Assembly (NCBI GenBank): GCA_910585645.1
Contig: CAJUFP010000085.1
Location: forward strand, 1,968-21,807
Length of the DNA: 19,840 nucleotides
Direction: 5' to 3'
Source of the DNA: an uncultured Hungatella sp.
GTDB lineage: Bacteria > Bacillota > Clostridia > Lachnospirales > Lachnospiraceae
Shown: in pieces, positions 6,046 to 13,006 of the stretch
Position numbering within the stretch: position 1 is the stretch's first letter
How the letters are laid out: each line of letters begins with the position of its first letter
Notes under the pieces: generated by a model
The model's input: the letters and a program-made list of their open reading frames with translations, nothing else
Databases searched by the model: none
Told to the model about the DNA's origin: nothing
Position numbers and translations under genes: made by a program

Positions 6046-6660
6046 ATGGCGCAAGGCAAGATCACACAGAAGCAGCAGGAAATTTTAGAATACATCAAAG
6101 ATACGATTTTGAGAAAGGGCTATCCGCCTTCCGTGCGCGAGATCTGCGAGGCGGTCCATTTAAAGTCCACCTCCTCCGTCCATTCCCATCTGGAGACGCT
6201 GGAGCGGAATAACTATATCAGGAGAGACCCTACAAAGCCCAGGACCATTGAGATCATTGACGACTGTTTTAATCTGACCAGGCGGGAGCTGGTGAACGTT
6301 CCCATGGTGGGCACGGTTGCCGCAGGACAGCCGATTTTGGCGGAACAGAACATAGAGAACTACTTCCCCATCCCTGTGGAGCTTCTGCCAAACGGCCAGA
6401 CCTTCATGCTCAGGGTCAAGGGGGAGAGCATGATAGGCGCGGGGATCTTTGACGGGGATCAGATCATTGTGAAGCAGCAGGAGACAGCCAGAAACGGCGA
6501 GATCGTGGTAGCTCTTGTCGAGGATTCGGCCACGGTCAAGAGATTTTATAAGGAGAAGGGCTATTACCGCCTTCAGCCGGAGAATGACGCTCTGGAGCCG
6601 ATTATTGTCAAGGAAGTCCAGATCCTGGGAGTGGTCATCGGCCTGGTCCGCATGATGTAA
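6046..6660 (+). CDS. lexA: LexA SOS repressor, self-cleaving
   Basis: LexA represses DNA-damage genes and cleaves itself when stimulated by RecA filaments. The 204-residue protein has an N-terminal winged helix-turn-helix (about 1-70, with the GYPPSVREI pattern and a recognition helix around STSSVHSHL) and a C-terminal S24 peptidase fold. The cleavage bond is Ala93-Gly94 (VAAGQPI), the nucleophile Ser128 (GESMIGAG), and the general base Lys165 (SATVKRF), all with normal spacing. ATG 6046 was chosen because GGGAGG (6033-6038) is 7 bases upstream; an in-frame start at 6031 overlaps that site. LexA boxes upstream indicate autoregulation and control of the divergent YneA-like gene. Confidence 0.97.
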   Translation: MAQGKITQKQQEILEYIKDTILRKGYPPSVREICEAVHLKSTSSVHSHLETLERNNYIRRDPTKPRTIEIIDDCFNLTRRELVNVPMVGTVAAGQPILAEQNIENYFPIPVELLPNGQTFMLRVKGESMIGAGIFDGDQIIVKQQETARNGEIVVALVEDSATVKRFYKEKGYYRLQPENDALEPIIVKEVQILGVVIGLVRMM

Positions 6661-6700
6661 AAGCCGTAAAAAGAGCCTGCAGCGCGAAAGAGCTGCAGGC
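6661..6700 (-). terminator. Terminator of the rplU-rsfS cluster (convergent with lexA)
   Basis: A perfect 9-bp stem (6675-6683 with 6692-6700) with an 8-base loop. On the minus strand it is followed by TCTTTTTACGG, a good T-tract, 33 bases after the rsfS stop. On the plus strand it has no T-tract, but its position 14 bases after lexA may still contribute to lexA termination. Confidence 0.75.
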
Positions 6701-6733
6701 CTCACAGAGAACCCCCTGATTTTACGATTTATC

Positions 6734-7087
6734 TCATTCCAACTCCTCGTCTTCCAGAAGCTTTCCGTCCCTCCAGATCCTCTCCAGATCATAGAACAGA
6801 CGGTCCTCTCTGGAAAACGCGTGTACGATGATATCGCCGTAGTCCATAAGCACCCATCCACCGGCGCCGTAGCCCTCGATCTGGCGGCACTCATAGCCGG
6901 CTTTCCCCAGGACCTCCTCCACATTGTCAACCATGGCCTGAACCTGGTTGGGATTGGCCCCGTCCGCGATGAGAAAATAATCCGCGATCACCGTCACCTG
7001 GCGGATATCGATCACCTTGATATCCTGCGCCTTCTTGTCCTCCAGCGCTTTTTTCGCCATTTTTACCATCTTTAAAGCGTCTGACAT
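6734..7087 (-). CDS. rsfS: Ribosomal silencing factor RsfS
   Basis: RsfS binds L14 on the 50S subunit and blocks joining with 30S when nutrients are low. The 117-residue protein is the full family length. It shows the hallmark DYFLIADG, the GYGAGGWVLMDYGDIIVHAF core and a C-terminal DLERIW segment. It is the last gene of the cluster, overlaps yqeK by 16 bases, and has an AAGGAGG site within the yqeK 3' end. A terminator follows. The yqeK-rsfS order after nadD is typical of Firmicutes. Confidence 0.95.
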   Translation of the reverse strand: MSDALKMVKMAKKALEDKKAQDIKVIDIRQVTVIADYFLIADGANPNQVQAMVDNVEEVLGKAGYECRQIEGYGAGGWVLMDYGDIIVHAFSREDRLFYDLERIWRDGKLLEDEELE

Positions 7088-7677
7088 GAAACCCCTCCTT
7101 TTTTCTTCCTCTGATCTTCATAAAACGCAAATGCCTCCGCCGTCATGGGATCTATGCGGCTGCCCTTTTTGGCAAGGTACTCCAGGGTTCCCTTCATGAT
7201 CTGATAGAGAGCCTCGTCCAGATCCTCAAAAGCCAGCTTCCGCATGGCCGTAAGGTTGGAAGCCTTATCCCTTCGGGCCTCGATGTAATCCGCCACATAC
7301 AGGATCTTATCCAAAAGCTGCATATCCGGTTTTCCCGTAGTATGGCAGGCAACGGCATTTAAAATTTCCTCGTCTTCGATATGGTACTGTTTTTTCGCAA
7401 GCCACGCGCCGTATTTGGCATGAAGGACCGCAGGCGCCTTCCGCTCCTCCGAAGAGATCGGAATGTGATGCTTGTCGCAGAGTTTTACGATCTTCCCGTC
7501 CTCATAGCACTTGGCGCAGTCGTGGATCAGTCCCGCGGTCTCCGCCTTTGACAGAGGGTAGCCATACCGCATGGCAAGGCAGACGCAGGTAAACGATACG
7601 CTTAAGGAGTGCTCATAGCGGGAATTGCTTAATTTGGATTTCAGTTTTTTTCTTATTTTAATGATCTGAAAACCCAT
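7072..7677 (-). CDS. yqeK: YqeK HD-domain symmetrical Ap4A hydrolase
   Basis: Members of this HD family hydrolyse diadenosine tetraphosphate to two ADP and occur next to nadD in Firmicutes. The 201-residue protein has metal-binding His23 (SRYEHS), the HD pair His52-Asp53 (LIHDCAK), a later His in LHAKYGA and CHTTGKP, and the DKILYVADYIE segment with its Asp. The start has AGGAG 8 bases upstream. The C-terminal coding end overlaps rsfS, implying translational coupling. All expected metal ligands appear present, so the enzyme should be active. Confidence 0.93.
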   Translation of the reverse strand: MGFQIIKIRKKLKSKLSNSRYEHSLSVSFTCVCLAMRYGYPLSKAETAGLIHDCAKCYEDGKIVKLCDKHHIPISSEERKAPAVLHAKYGAWLAKKQYHIEDEEILNAVACHTTGKPDMQLLDKILYVADYIEARRDKASNLTAMRKLAFEDLDEALYQIMKGTLEYLAKKGSRIDPMTAEAFAFYEDQRKKKGGVSCQTL

Positions 7678-7701
7678 GACACCATCTCCTGAAAAATCAT
7701 G

Positions 7702-8310
7702 TTATGATACATATAAATGGCGGGACCGAATGTACTCTTCCACTGCCTTAGGCACATAGTCCCTTATGGACTGTCCCTGGGCCGCAAGGCGGCGGACCGT
7801 GTTGGAGGCAATATCCACTTCACCGCAGTGGAGCAGACAGATCCTGGCCCCGTAACGGCCGGTCAGATACGCGATCTGACTTTGCAGGGGCAGATGGTCC
7901 CGGTCATACTCCCTGGAAGCCACCAAAAGCGGCACTGCCGAAAGAACCGCCTCCGGGTGATACCAGCTCTCGATCTCATAGAGGGAGTCCGCCCCAATAA
8001 TATAAGAAAAATCATCAAAAGGATAGGCCTCCTTTAAGAGGGAAAGGGTCTGGGCCGTGTAGGTACGCCCCTCCCTGGAAACCTCAAAATCCGAAAACAC
8101 AAAGCCCGGATGGCCTTCAATGGCCAGCTTCACCATAGCGCAGCGGTCCATGGCGGAAGTAACCTGCCGGTCCTGCTTGTGGGGCGGCTGTCCCGAGGGC
8201 ATAAACCAGACGCAGTCCAGCCCCCTCTCCTCATATGCCTGTTTTCCCAAAAGCAGGTGTCCGTTGTGGACCGGGTCAAAGGTGCCGCCCATGAGCCCGA
8301 TATGTGCCAT
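7702..8310 (-). CDS. nadD: Nicotinate-nucleotide adenylyltransferase NadD
   Basis: NadD joins nicotinate mononucleotide and ATP to form deamido-NAD, an essential step of NAD synthesis. The 202-residue protein has the nucleotidyltransferase signature GGTFDPVHNGHL near residue 8, the MPSGQPPHK motif that contacts the substrate, and IGADSLYEIESWY in the middle. It ends with DIASNTVRR, the ISST-type ATP-binding motif, slightly altered. A ribosome binding site AAAGGAGG is 9 bases before ATG 8310. It sits between yhbY and yqeK with short gaps, as in related genomes. Confidence 0.95.
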   Translation of the reverse strand: MAHIGLMGGTFDPVHNGHLLLGKQAYEERGLDCVWFMPSGQPPHKQDRQVTSAMDRCAMVKLAIEGHPGFVFSDFEVSREGRTYTAQTLSLLKEAYPFDDFSYIIGADSLYEIESWYHPEAVLSAVPLLVASREYDRDHLPLQSQIAYLTGRYGARICLLHCGEVDIASNTVRRLAAQGQSIRDYVPKAVEEYIRSRHLYVS

Positions 8311-8363
8311 GACCTGTGGCCTCCTTTCTCATGTCGCCATCCTTCCGTTTTCCCGCGGCATTG

Positions 8364-8660
8364 TTAGGAAGGCAGAGTGATCTTTTTCTTCTTCTCATCC
8401 TTTGGCTCTTTGTAGAGGATGATCTTCTTGCCGATCACCTGGACCACCTCAGACCGGGTCCGCTGCGCCAGAGTCCGGGCCAGATCGCGGCTGTCGTCCA
8501 GACAGTTTTTTAACACGCTGACCTTAATAAGTTCCCTGGCATCCAAAGCCTCTAAGACCGCCTGGGTCAGCTCCGGAGTCAGGCTGGATTTCCCGATCTG
8601 AAAGATGGGATCCAGATTCATGGCAAGGCCCTTTAAATAAGCCCGCTGTTTTGTCGTCAT
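8364..8660 (-). CDS. yhbY: YhbY/CRM-domain ribosome assembly RNA-binding protein
   Basis: This small protein of the CRS1-YhbY family binds pre-50S ribosomal particles. The 98 residues contain the expected opening (KQRAYLKGLA), the IGKSSLT motif in place of the usual GKGGLT-like loop, and the LIKVSVLKN and VVQVIGKKIILYKE strands. A Lys-rich C-terminal tail (DEKKKKI) is present. It lies 26 bases after obgE and 53 before nadD on the same strand, consistent with a cotranscribed ribosome-biogenesis set. Confidence 0.92.
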   Translation of the reverse strand: MTTKQRAYLKGLAMNLDPIFQIGKSSLTPELTQAVLEALDARELIKVSVLKNCLDDSRDLARTLAQRTRSEVVQVIGKKIILYKEPKDEKKKKITLPS

Positions 8661-8686
8661 AATTGCCCCTTTCGGAATATTTTCCG

Positions 8687-9985
8687 TTATTTGTAATAAT
8701 CAAAAACCAGGCCGTACATGCGAACCGTGTCGCCCTCCTGGATGCCGGCCTTCTCCAATTCCTCCAAAATGCCGGTATCTTTCAGGAAATTCTGGAAGAA
8801 CACAAAGCCCTTTTCCGACTCCAGGTTGGTGTATCCCAGCATCTTCTCGATTCTGGGTCCCTCCACCACATACTCGCCGTCGTCATTCTTCTCCACTGTG
8901 TAGGGAAGGCTCATGCTCATATTCAGCCTGGACATGTCAAATTCCCTGGCAAAGACCACCGGCTCCCTGTCCAGACCCTTCAAAAGGTCATAGACCCCGT
9001 AGAGAAGCTCCCTGACGCCTTTACCGCTGACCGCGGAGATGGGATAGACGTTTATGCCCTGGGGCTCAAACTCCCGGCGTATGCGCTCCAGAGCGTCACA
9101 TTCCTGGTCAAAGACAGCGTCCATCTTGTTGGCGGCAATGACCTGGGGGCGGCTTATAAGATCTTCATTGTAAGACCGCAGCTCCTTGTTGATGGCGCGG
9201 ATATCCTCCACAGGGTCCCGCCCTTCCGTGGAGGCGGCATCTACCACGTGGATCAGCACCTTGGTCCGCTCGATGTGGCGTAGAAAATCGTGGCCCAGCC
9301 CAACGCCGTCGGACGCGCCCTCAATAAGCCCGGGGATGTCCGCCATGACAAACCCGGCGCCCTCATCCAGATCCACAACCCCCAGATGAGGGTCCAGGGT
9401 GGTAAAATGGTAGTTGGCGATCTTCGGCCTGGCATTGCTGACTCTGGATAAGAGGGTGGATTTGCCCACATTGGGGAATCCCACCAGGCCCACGTCCGCG
9501 ATGACCTTAAGCTCCAGAGTCACCCACAGCTCCTGGCTGTCCTGCCCCGGCTGGGCGTACTTGGGCGCCTGCATGGTGGATGTGGCGTAGTGCATGTTGC
9601 CCAGTCCGCCTCTACCCCCCTTTAGGATCACCTCCCGCCGGTTTTGGCCGGACATATCAGCGATCACCTGTCCGCTTTCAAAGTCCTTAATAACGGTTCC
9701 CTCCGGAACTTTGATCACCAGATCCCTGCCGTTGGCGCCGTGACAGCGCTTCTTGCCCCCCGGTTCCCCGTTTTTCGCAATGTACTTTCGCACCTGTCTG
9801 AAATCCACAAGGGTGTTTAATCCATCGTCAATCTCAAAGATAATGTCCCCGCCTTTCCCGCCGTCCCCGCCGTCGGGGCCTCCGGCCGGAACGTACAGTT
9901 CCCGGCGGAAACTGACATGGCCGTCCCCGCCTTTTCCGGATTTAAGAAATACCTTCGCGCGATCTGCAAACATGATCTGATTCAC
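8687..9985 (-). CDS. obgE: Obg family GTPase ObgE/CgtA, with C-terminal OCT domain
   Basis: Obg is an essential GTPase in 50S assembly and stress signalling. The 432 residues comprise a glycine-rich Obg fold (about 1-160, with PAGGPDGGDGGKGGD), a G domain (G1 GFPNVGKST, switch TTLDPHLG, G3 DIPGL, G4 NKMD, G5 SAVSGKG), and an OCT domain (about 350-430) as in Firmicutes and Actinobacteria. GTG 9985 has AAAGG 5 bases upstream; the ATG at 9973 would give the common MFADRAK start but is poorly spaced, so the first is slightly preferred. A strong hairpin terminator separates it from rpmA upstream. Confidence 0.96.
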   Translation of the reverse strand: MNQIMFADRAKVFLKSGKGGDGHVSFRRELYVPAGGPDGGDGGKGGDIIFEIDDGLNTLVDFRQVRKYIAKNGEPGGKKRCHGANGRDLVIKVPEGTVIKDFESGQVIADMSGQNRREVILKGGRGGLGNMHYATSTMQAPKYAQPGQDSQELWVTLELKVIADVGLVGFPNVGKSTLLSRVSNARPKIANYHFTTLDPHLGVVDLDEGAGFVMADIPGLIEGASDGVGLGHDFLRHIERTKVLIHVVDAASTEGRDPVEDIRAINKELRSYNEDLISRPQVIAANKMDAVFDQECDALERIRREFEPQGINVYPISAVSGKGVRELLYGVYDLLKGLDREPVVFAREFDMSRLNMSMSLPYTVEKNDDGEYVVEGPRIEKMLGYTNLESEKGFVFFQNFLKDTGILEELEKAGIQEGDTVRMYGLVFDYYK

Positions 9986-10017
9986 CGTAACCTTTCTGAA
10001 ACCTGTATGAAATAAGG

Positions 10018-10053
10018 AAAAAATGGCTTCATACGTGGTAAGTATGAAGCCAT
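10018..10053 (-). terminator. Intrinsic terminator between rpmA and obgE
   Basis: A perfect 12-bp stem (10023-10034 with 10042-10053) with a 7-base loop is followed on the minus strand by TTTTTCC. It begins 5 bases after the rpmA stop. It is the best terminator in the window by stem and tail, yet lies inside a same-strand cluster. Confidence 0.85.
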
Positions 10054-10058
10054 GTGGA

Positions 10059-10349
10059 TTACTCGCTGATTGTTCTTGGATAAACAGAAACCTGCTTTTT
10101 GTCTCTGCCCTTTCTCTCGAATCTCACAACACCGTCAACCTTGGCAAACAGGGTGTCATCGCCGCCACGGCCTACGTTCAGGCCTGGATGGATCTTGGTG
10201 CCTCTCTGTCTGTAGAGAATGTTGCCAGCCAGCACAAACTGTCCGTCAGCTCTCTTGGCTCCCAGTCTCTTGGCCTCGGAATCTCTGCCGTTCTTGGTAG
10301 AGCCCACGCCTTTTTTATGAGCAAATAACTGAAGGTTCATCTTAAACAT
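10059..10349 (-). CDS. rpmA: 50S ribosomal protein L27 with Prp-cleaved N-terminal extension
   Basis: L27 reaches toward the peptidyl-transferase centre through its N-terminal tail. The protein is full length and shows KKGVGSTKNGRDSE and the LAGNILYRQRGTKIHPG signature. Like other Firmicute L27 it begins with an extension, NLQLF followed by AHKKG; the protease Prp is known in Staphylococcus to cut between Phe and Ala, here Phe9-Ala10. The ATG at 10349 is 8 bases after AGGAGG; a GTG at 10352 directly before it is also possible. The prp gene lies immediately upstream, and a terminator directly downstream. Confidence 0.97.
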   Translation of the reverse strand: MFKMNLQLFAHKKGVGSTKNGRDSEAKRLGAKRADGQFVLAGNILYRQRGTKIHPGLNVGRGGDDTLFAKVDGVVRFERKGRDKKQVSVYPRTISE

Positions 10350-10352
10350 CAC

Positions 10353-10694
10353 TTACACCTCCTTAATACGAATTTTAATATATGGTTCTCCGTACTCCTC
10401 CTCAATATTCTCAAGGCCGAATACCAGAGAATTCATAAGGAGTTCTGATCCTGAACTGATGGAGGATGGAAAGAAAAACCGAAAACCGCCGGACTCCTCA
10501 TCCATCTCCGCTTCAAACAGATCCTCCGTAAAACGCTCCACGGAATTGGACATGTTGAGAGTCAGGGCAGATACGGCCGCGCAGACAAGCTCCTGTCCGC
10601 TCACTCTGTCATCTCCCGCCAGACCGGCATGTCCCAACAAGTGGATGCCCCGGTACCGGTGTTCAGAATCTGTCAACACTGTCACATCAACCAT
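10353..10694 (-). CDS. prp: Ribosomal-processing cysteine protease Prp (YsxB family)
   Basis: Prp removes the N-terminal extension of L27 before it is assembled into ribosomes. The 113-residue protein carries the catalytic His22 (LGHAG) and Cys38 (ELVCAAVSAL). The loop between them has 15 residues, four more than the 11 I recall in Staphylococcus aureus Prp, and Glu replaces the usual Asp of the DIVCA motif. It is placed between rplU and rpmA as in almost all Firmicutes. An AAAGGA site lies 7 bases before ATG 10694, and its stop abuts the possible GTG start of rpmA. Confidence 0.93.
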   Translation of the reverse strand: MVDVTVLTDSEHRYRGIHLLGHAGLAGDDRVSGQELVCAAVSALTLNMSNSVERFTEDLFEAEMDEESGGFRFFFPSSISSGSELLMNSLVFGLENIEEEYGEPYIKIRIKEV

Positions 10695-10727
10695 AAACGC
10701 TTCCTTTAACCTCTTCTCTCAAAAGGC

Positions 10728-11036
10728 CTAAGCGTTGATCTTGTCAATCTTAACCTGGGTAAAGAGCTGTCTGTGGCCGTTTTTCTTGTGATAGCCTGTT
10801 TTTCTCTTATACTTGTATACGATGACTTTCTTGCCCTTGCCCTCTTTGACTACAGTGGCAGTGACGGTAGCGCCCTCCACCGTAGGACAACCGATGGATA
10901 ACTCCCCGTTATTTACTGCAAGCACCTGATCAAAGGTAACGGTCTCTCCAGCTTCAACACCAAGCTTTTCAATCTTAATGATATCGCCTTCTGCGACTTT
11001 ATACTGCTTTCCGCCTGTTGCAATGATCGCGTACAT
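10728..11036 (-). CDS. rplU: 50S ribosomal protein L21
   Basis: L21 is a primary 23S rRNA-binding protein. The 102-residue protein begins MYAIIATGGKQYKV, the universal start, and has the KYKRKTGYHKKNGHRQ signature and terminal TQVKIDKI. ATG 11036 was chosen over the adjacent ATG 11039 and over upstream in-frame starts because AGGAGG is 7 bases away and homologues begin here. The frame stays open upstream to 11144, but that segment is the untranslated leader. It is the promoter-proximal gene of the ribosomal cluster. Confidence 0.97.
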   Translation of the reverse strand: MYAIIATGGKQYKVAEGDIIKIEKLGVEAGETVTFDQVLAVNNGELSIGCPTVEGATVTATVVKEGKGKKVIVYKYKRKTGYHKKNGHRQLFTQVKIDKINA

Positions 11037-11039
11037 CAT

Positions 11040-11130
11040 GGCACCTCCTGTTATCATTACTCGCCAACTGTGGTGGGTCCTGGGGATGAAACCGCGGGAC
11101 CGCTTTTTCACCTCATTGTGCGGCATACTT
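11040..11130 (-). promoter_or_regulatory. Probable L21 leader (autoregulatory 5' UTR)
   Basis: About 90 transcribed bases lie between the predicted start near 11128 and rplU. They contain short complementary blocks (GGTCC at 11077-11081 with GGACC at 11097-11101) and end in an AGGAGG site. A conserved L21 leader motif in this position is known in Firmicutes; I assign this from position and general appearance, without a covariance search. Confidence 0.5.
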
Positions 11131-11134
11131 TGAT

Positions 11135-11163
11135 ATAATATCATCCCCGGCTGGGATTGTCAA
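11135..11163 (-). promoter_or_regulatory. rplU operon promoter
   Basis: On the minus strand a perfect TTGACA (11158-11163), a 17-bp spacer, and TATTAT (11135-11140). This is a near-consensus promoter, as expected for ribosomal proteins. It starts 30 bases after the stop of the upstream peptidase gene, with no clear terminator between. Confidence 0.85.
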
Positions 11164-11192
11164 CCAGATTTTTCAGGTTTTTCAATCAGATT

Positions 11193-12287
11193 TCAGTCTC
11201 CCAGCACGTTCACGATCTTGGCCGGAGTCCTGTAATACATATCCGAGGTGATGATCCCAACCTCTGAGTTTGAGGCGTGTACGATCCTGCCGTCGCCCAT
11301 ATAGATGGCCACATGGTCAATGGACCCGCCGCTGCTGTAAAATACCAGGTCCCCGGGCCGGGCCTCCTGGGCGGAGACGGACCTTCCCTGGGCGGACTGG
11401 GACGCGGCCGTGCGGTTTAGATAGACCCCGGCTGTATGTCCTAAGATATACCTGGTAAATCCGGAGCAGTCCACACCGGTGTAGGGGTCGTTGCCCCCGT
11501 ATACATAGGCGTTGCCCACAAACTGGAGGGCATCTGAAACAATGGTCTGTCTGAGGGCCTTTTTTCTGGCAGCCTCGGCAGCTGCCGCAGCCTTCTTCTC
11601 CTCAATGGTGTTTAAGTAGTGGTCATACTGGCCGGACACCTGGGAAAGGCTGTCCTGGAGATAGCTTAATTCTGACTGGATGGAAGAAAAACTCATGGTG
11701 CGCGCCGTGTGGCTGAAGGTGGGACGCACCTGCGCAAGCTGTTCACCCTCCTGGGAAACACTGCCTGTCTGTTCCCCCTGGGAGAGCATCTCCCCGGACT
11801 CCCCGTCCGTCTCTGTCTCCTCCTCTGCCCCTTCACCGCTCTGGCTCTGAGCCTCCTGGGAAGCCTCCAGGCCAAGCTCCTGGCGGATCTGATCCTCCCG
11901 CTCCACCAATTCCTTTAACTCCAGGATGGTGTCCCTGGTCCGCTGTTCCAGCTCTTTTAACTCCTGCTCCTGGACGCTGCGGGCCTGGCGAAGGGACTCA
12001 TTCTCCTCGTCCGCCTGCTGCTTCTGGGCAGCCAAAAGCTGCCACTCCTGCTCCAGGTTTTCCTTCTCGATCTCCAGCTGTTCCTTCTCCTGCCGCACCA
12101 CCTCCAGCTGAGCCCGGGATCCGGCAAAAAACAGACATGTCCCGGTCAGCACCAGGATGGCTAAAAAAATCAGGCCAAAGGTCCACACCGGAGTCTTGAA
12201 ATGTATGGGATTTTTCTGGGAATGAGGCAGCAGCATGACCGTGTAATTGAGGGAAATGCGCTCCCTCTTAAATCGTTTCCGCTTCAT
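11193..12287 (-). CDS. Membrane-anchored coiled-coil NlpC/P60 peptidase
   Basis: Likely a DL-endopeptidase that cuts peptidoglycan stems. The 364 residues run: a basic cytoplasmic start, a membrane helix (about 34-56), a long Glu/Gln coiled coil (about 58-138), a Gly/Glu/Ser-rich linker (about 143-185), a second short coiled coil (about 200-245), and an NlpC/P60 domain (about 250-364). Catalytic residues are Cys274 (VDCSGF), His325 (IDHVAIY) and His337 (IVHAS). The gene lies 31 bases after the bactofilin gene, suggesting the polymer positions this enzyme. The GGAAAGGGAG site is about 14 bases from ATG 12287 but well placed for a three-codon frame that ends directly before it. No terminator is evident downstream. 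Confidence 0.92.
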   Translation of the reverse strand: MKRKRFKRERISLNYTVMLLPHSQKNPIHFKTPVWTFGLIFLAILVLTGTCLFFAGSRAQLEVVRQEKEQLEIEKENLEQEWQLLAAQKQQADEENESLRQARSVQEQELKELEQRTRDTILELKELVEREDQIRQELGLEASQEAQSQSGEGAEEETETDGESGEMLSQGEQTGSVSQEGEQLAQVRPTFSHTARTMSFSSIQSELSYLQDSLSQVSGQYDHYLNTIEEKKAAAAAEAARKKALRQTIVSDALQFVGNAYVYGGNDPYTGVDCSGFTRYILGHTAGVYLNRTAASQSAQGRSVSAQEARPGDLVFYSSGGSIDHVAIYMGDGRIVHASNSEVGIITSDMYYRTPAKIVNVLGD

Positions 12288-12299
12288 CTAACCAAACAT
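12288..12299 (-). other. Three-codon mini-ORF abutting the peptidase start
   Basis: ATG TTT GGT TAG is read on the minus strand with AAAGG five bases before it, and its stop is immediately followed by the ATG of the peptidase gene. Its first ten bases equal those of the bactofilin gene. It may promote reinitiation or be accidental. Confidence 0.3.
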
Positions 12300-12318
12300 C
12301 ACTCCCTTTCCGACAAAA

Positions 12319-12882
12319 TCAGGCTTCCCCTTCCTGCTCGTTATCCTCGTGTCTGCCCCGGCCGTCATCCTTTTTGCCCCGGCCGGACCGGTCCTTTCCC
12401 CGGTTTTCCCTATGAGGCGTATCCTGCTGGGGTTCTGGATCTTCCACAGGATCCACAGCGGAAGCGGCGGCCTGAGCCGTATGTATGTTCTCCGTATCCG
12501 GGGGAGCGATCATCTTTTCCTCCCCGGCTACCTCCATGGTACAATTTCCCTTAAAGGAAGCGCCCTCGTCGATCACAAGGGTCTTGGTGATCAGATCGCC
12601 CAGCACCCGTCCGGTGGACGTCATCTCGATCCGCTCCCTGGCCACAAGATTGCCGTACACAATGCCGGCGATCAGAATCTCCACAGCCGTGATGTCGCCT
12701 ACCACCTCGCCGGTCTCCCCCACGATGACGGAACTCTCGGACATGATCTTTCCCTCCAGGACGCCGTCGATCCTGGTGGACTCCGACGCTGTCAGGACGC
12801 CTTCGATTCTGGAATTGTGACCGATGATGGTATTTATCATACTTGTATTGATGGTATCGCCCTTTTTCTTAGAACCAAACAT
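12319..12882 (-). CDS. Bactofilin (polymer-forming cytoskeletal protein)
   Basis: Bactofilins are right-handed beta-helix proteins that form filaments without nucleotides and recruit wall enzymes. The 187-residue protein has the short N-terminal tail with a hydrophobic patch (INTSMINTIIG) and the beta-helix core of repeated hydrophobic-Gly strands (about 20-120, for example RIDGVLEG and VVGDITAVEILIAG). A charged, disordered C-terminal tail of ~65 residues is rich in Asp, Arg and Lys. A ribosome binding site GGGGAGGAGAG precedes ATG 12882. The neighbouring coiled-coil NlpC/P60 gene is the probable partner, in place of the M23 peptidases seen beside bactofilins in some other bacteria. Confidence 0.9.
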   Translation of the reverse strand: MFGSKKKGDTINTSMINTIIGHNSRIEGVLTASESTRIDGVLEGKIMSESSVIVGETGEVVGDITAVEILIAGIVYGNLVARERIEMTSTGRVLGDLITKTLVIDEGASFKGNCTMEVAGEEKMIAPPDTENIHTAQAAASAVDPVEDPEPQQDTPHRENRGKDRSGRGKKDDGRGRHEDNEQEGEA

Positions 12883-12952
12883 GATTCTCTCCTCCCCGCA
12901 TGCTCATTTTCAGAAGGGACCATACCTGTTACAGCCCCTGTGCCTCCATTGT

Positions 12953-12981
12953 ATATTAATACTTTTTGTACAAAAAAGCAA
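12953..12981 (-). promoter_or_regulatory. Candidate promoter of the bactofilin-peptidase pair
   Basis: On the minus strand TTGCTT (12976-12981), 17 bp, and TAATAT (12953-12958) in an AT-rich gap of 124 bases after trkH. The GTAC-centred palindrome (12963-12976) overlaps the spacer. Confidence 0.4.
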
Positions 12982-13006
12982 TAGATTTAACACTTTTGTA
13001 AAAATT

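Noticed and set aside
8663..9283. Plus-strand frame of 206 codons
   Set aside because: Antisense to obgE, whose product is unmistakable; long antisense frames are common in GC-rich coding DNA.
11037..11144. N-terminal extension of L21
   Set aside because: The frame is open upstream, but L21 begins at MYAIIATGG in all homologues I know, the ribosome binding site is right before it, and the extension would begin inside the promoter.
12349..12984. Plus-strand frame of 211 codons
   Set aside because: Antisense to the bactofilin gene and its promoter.
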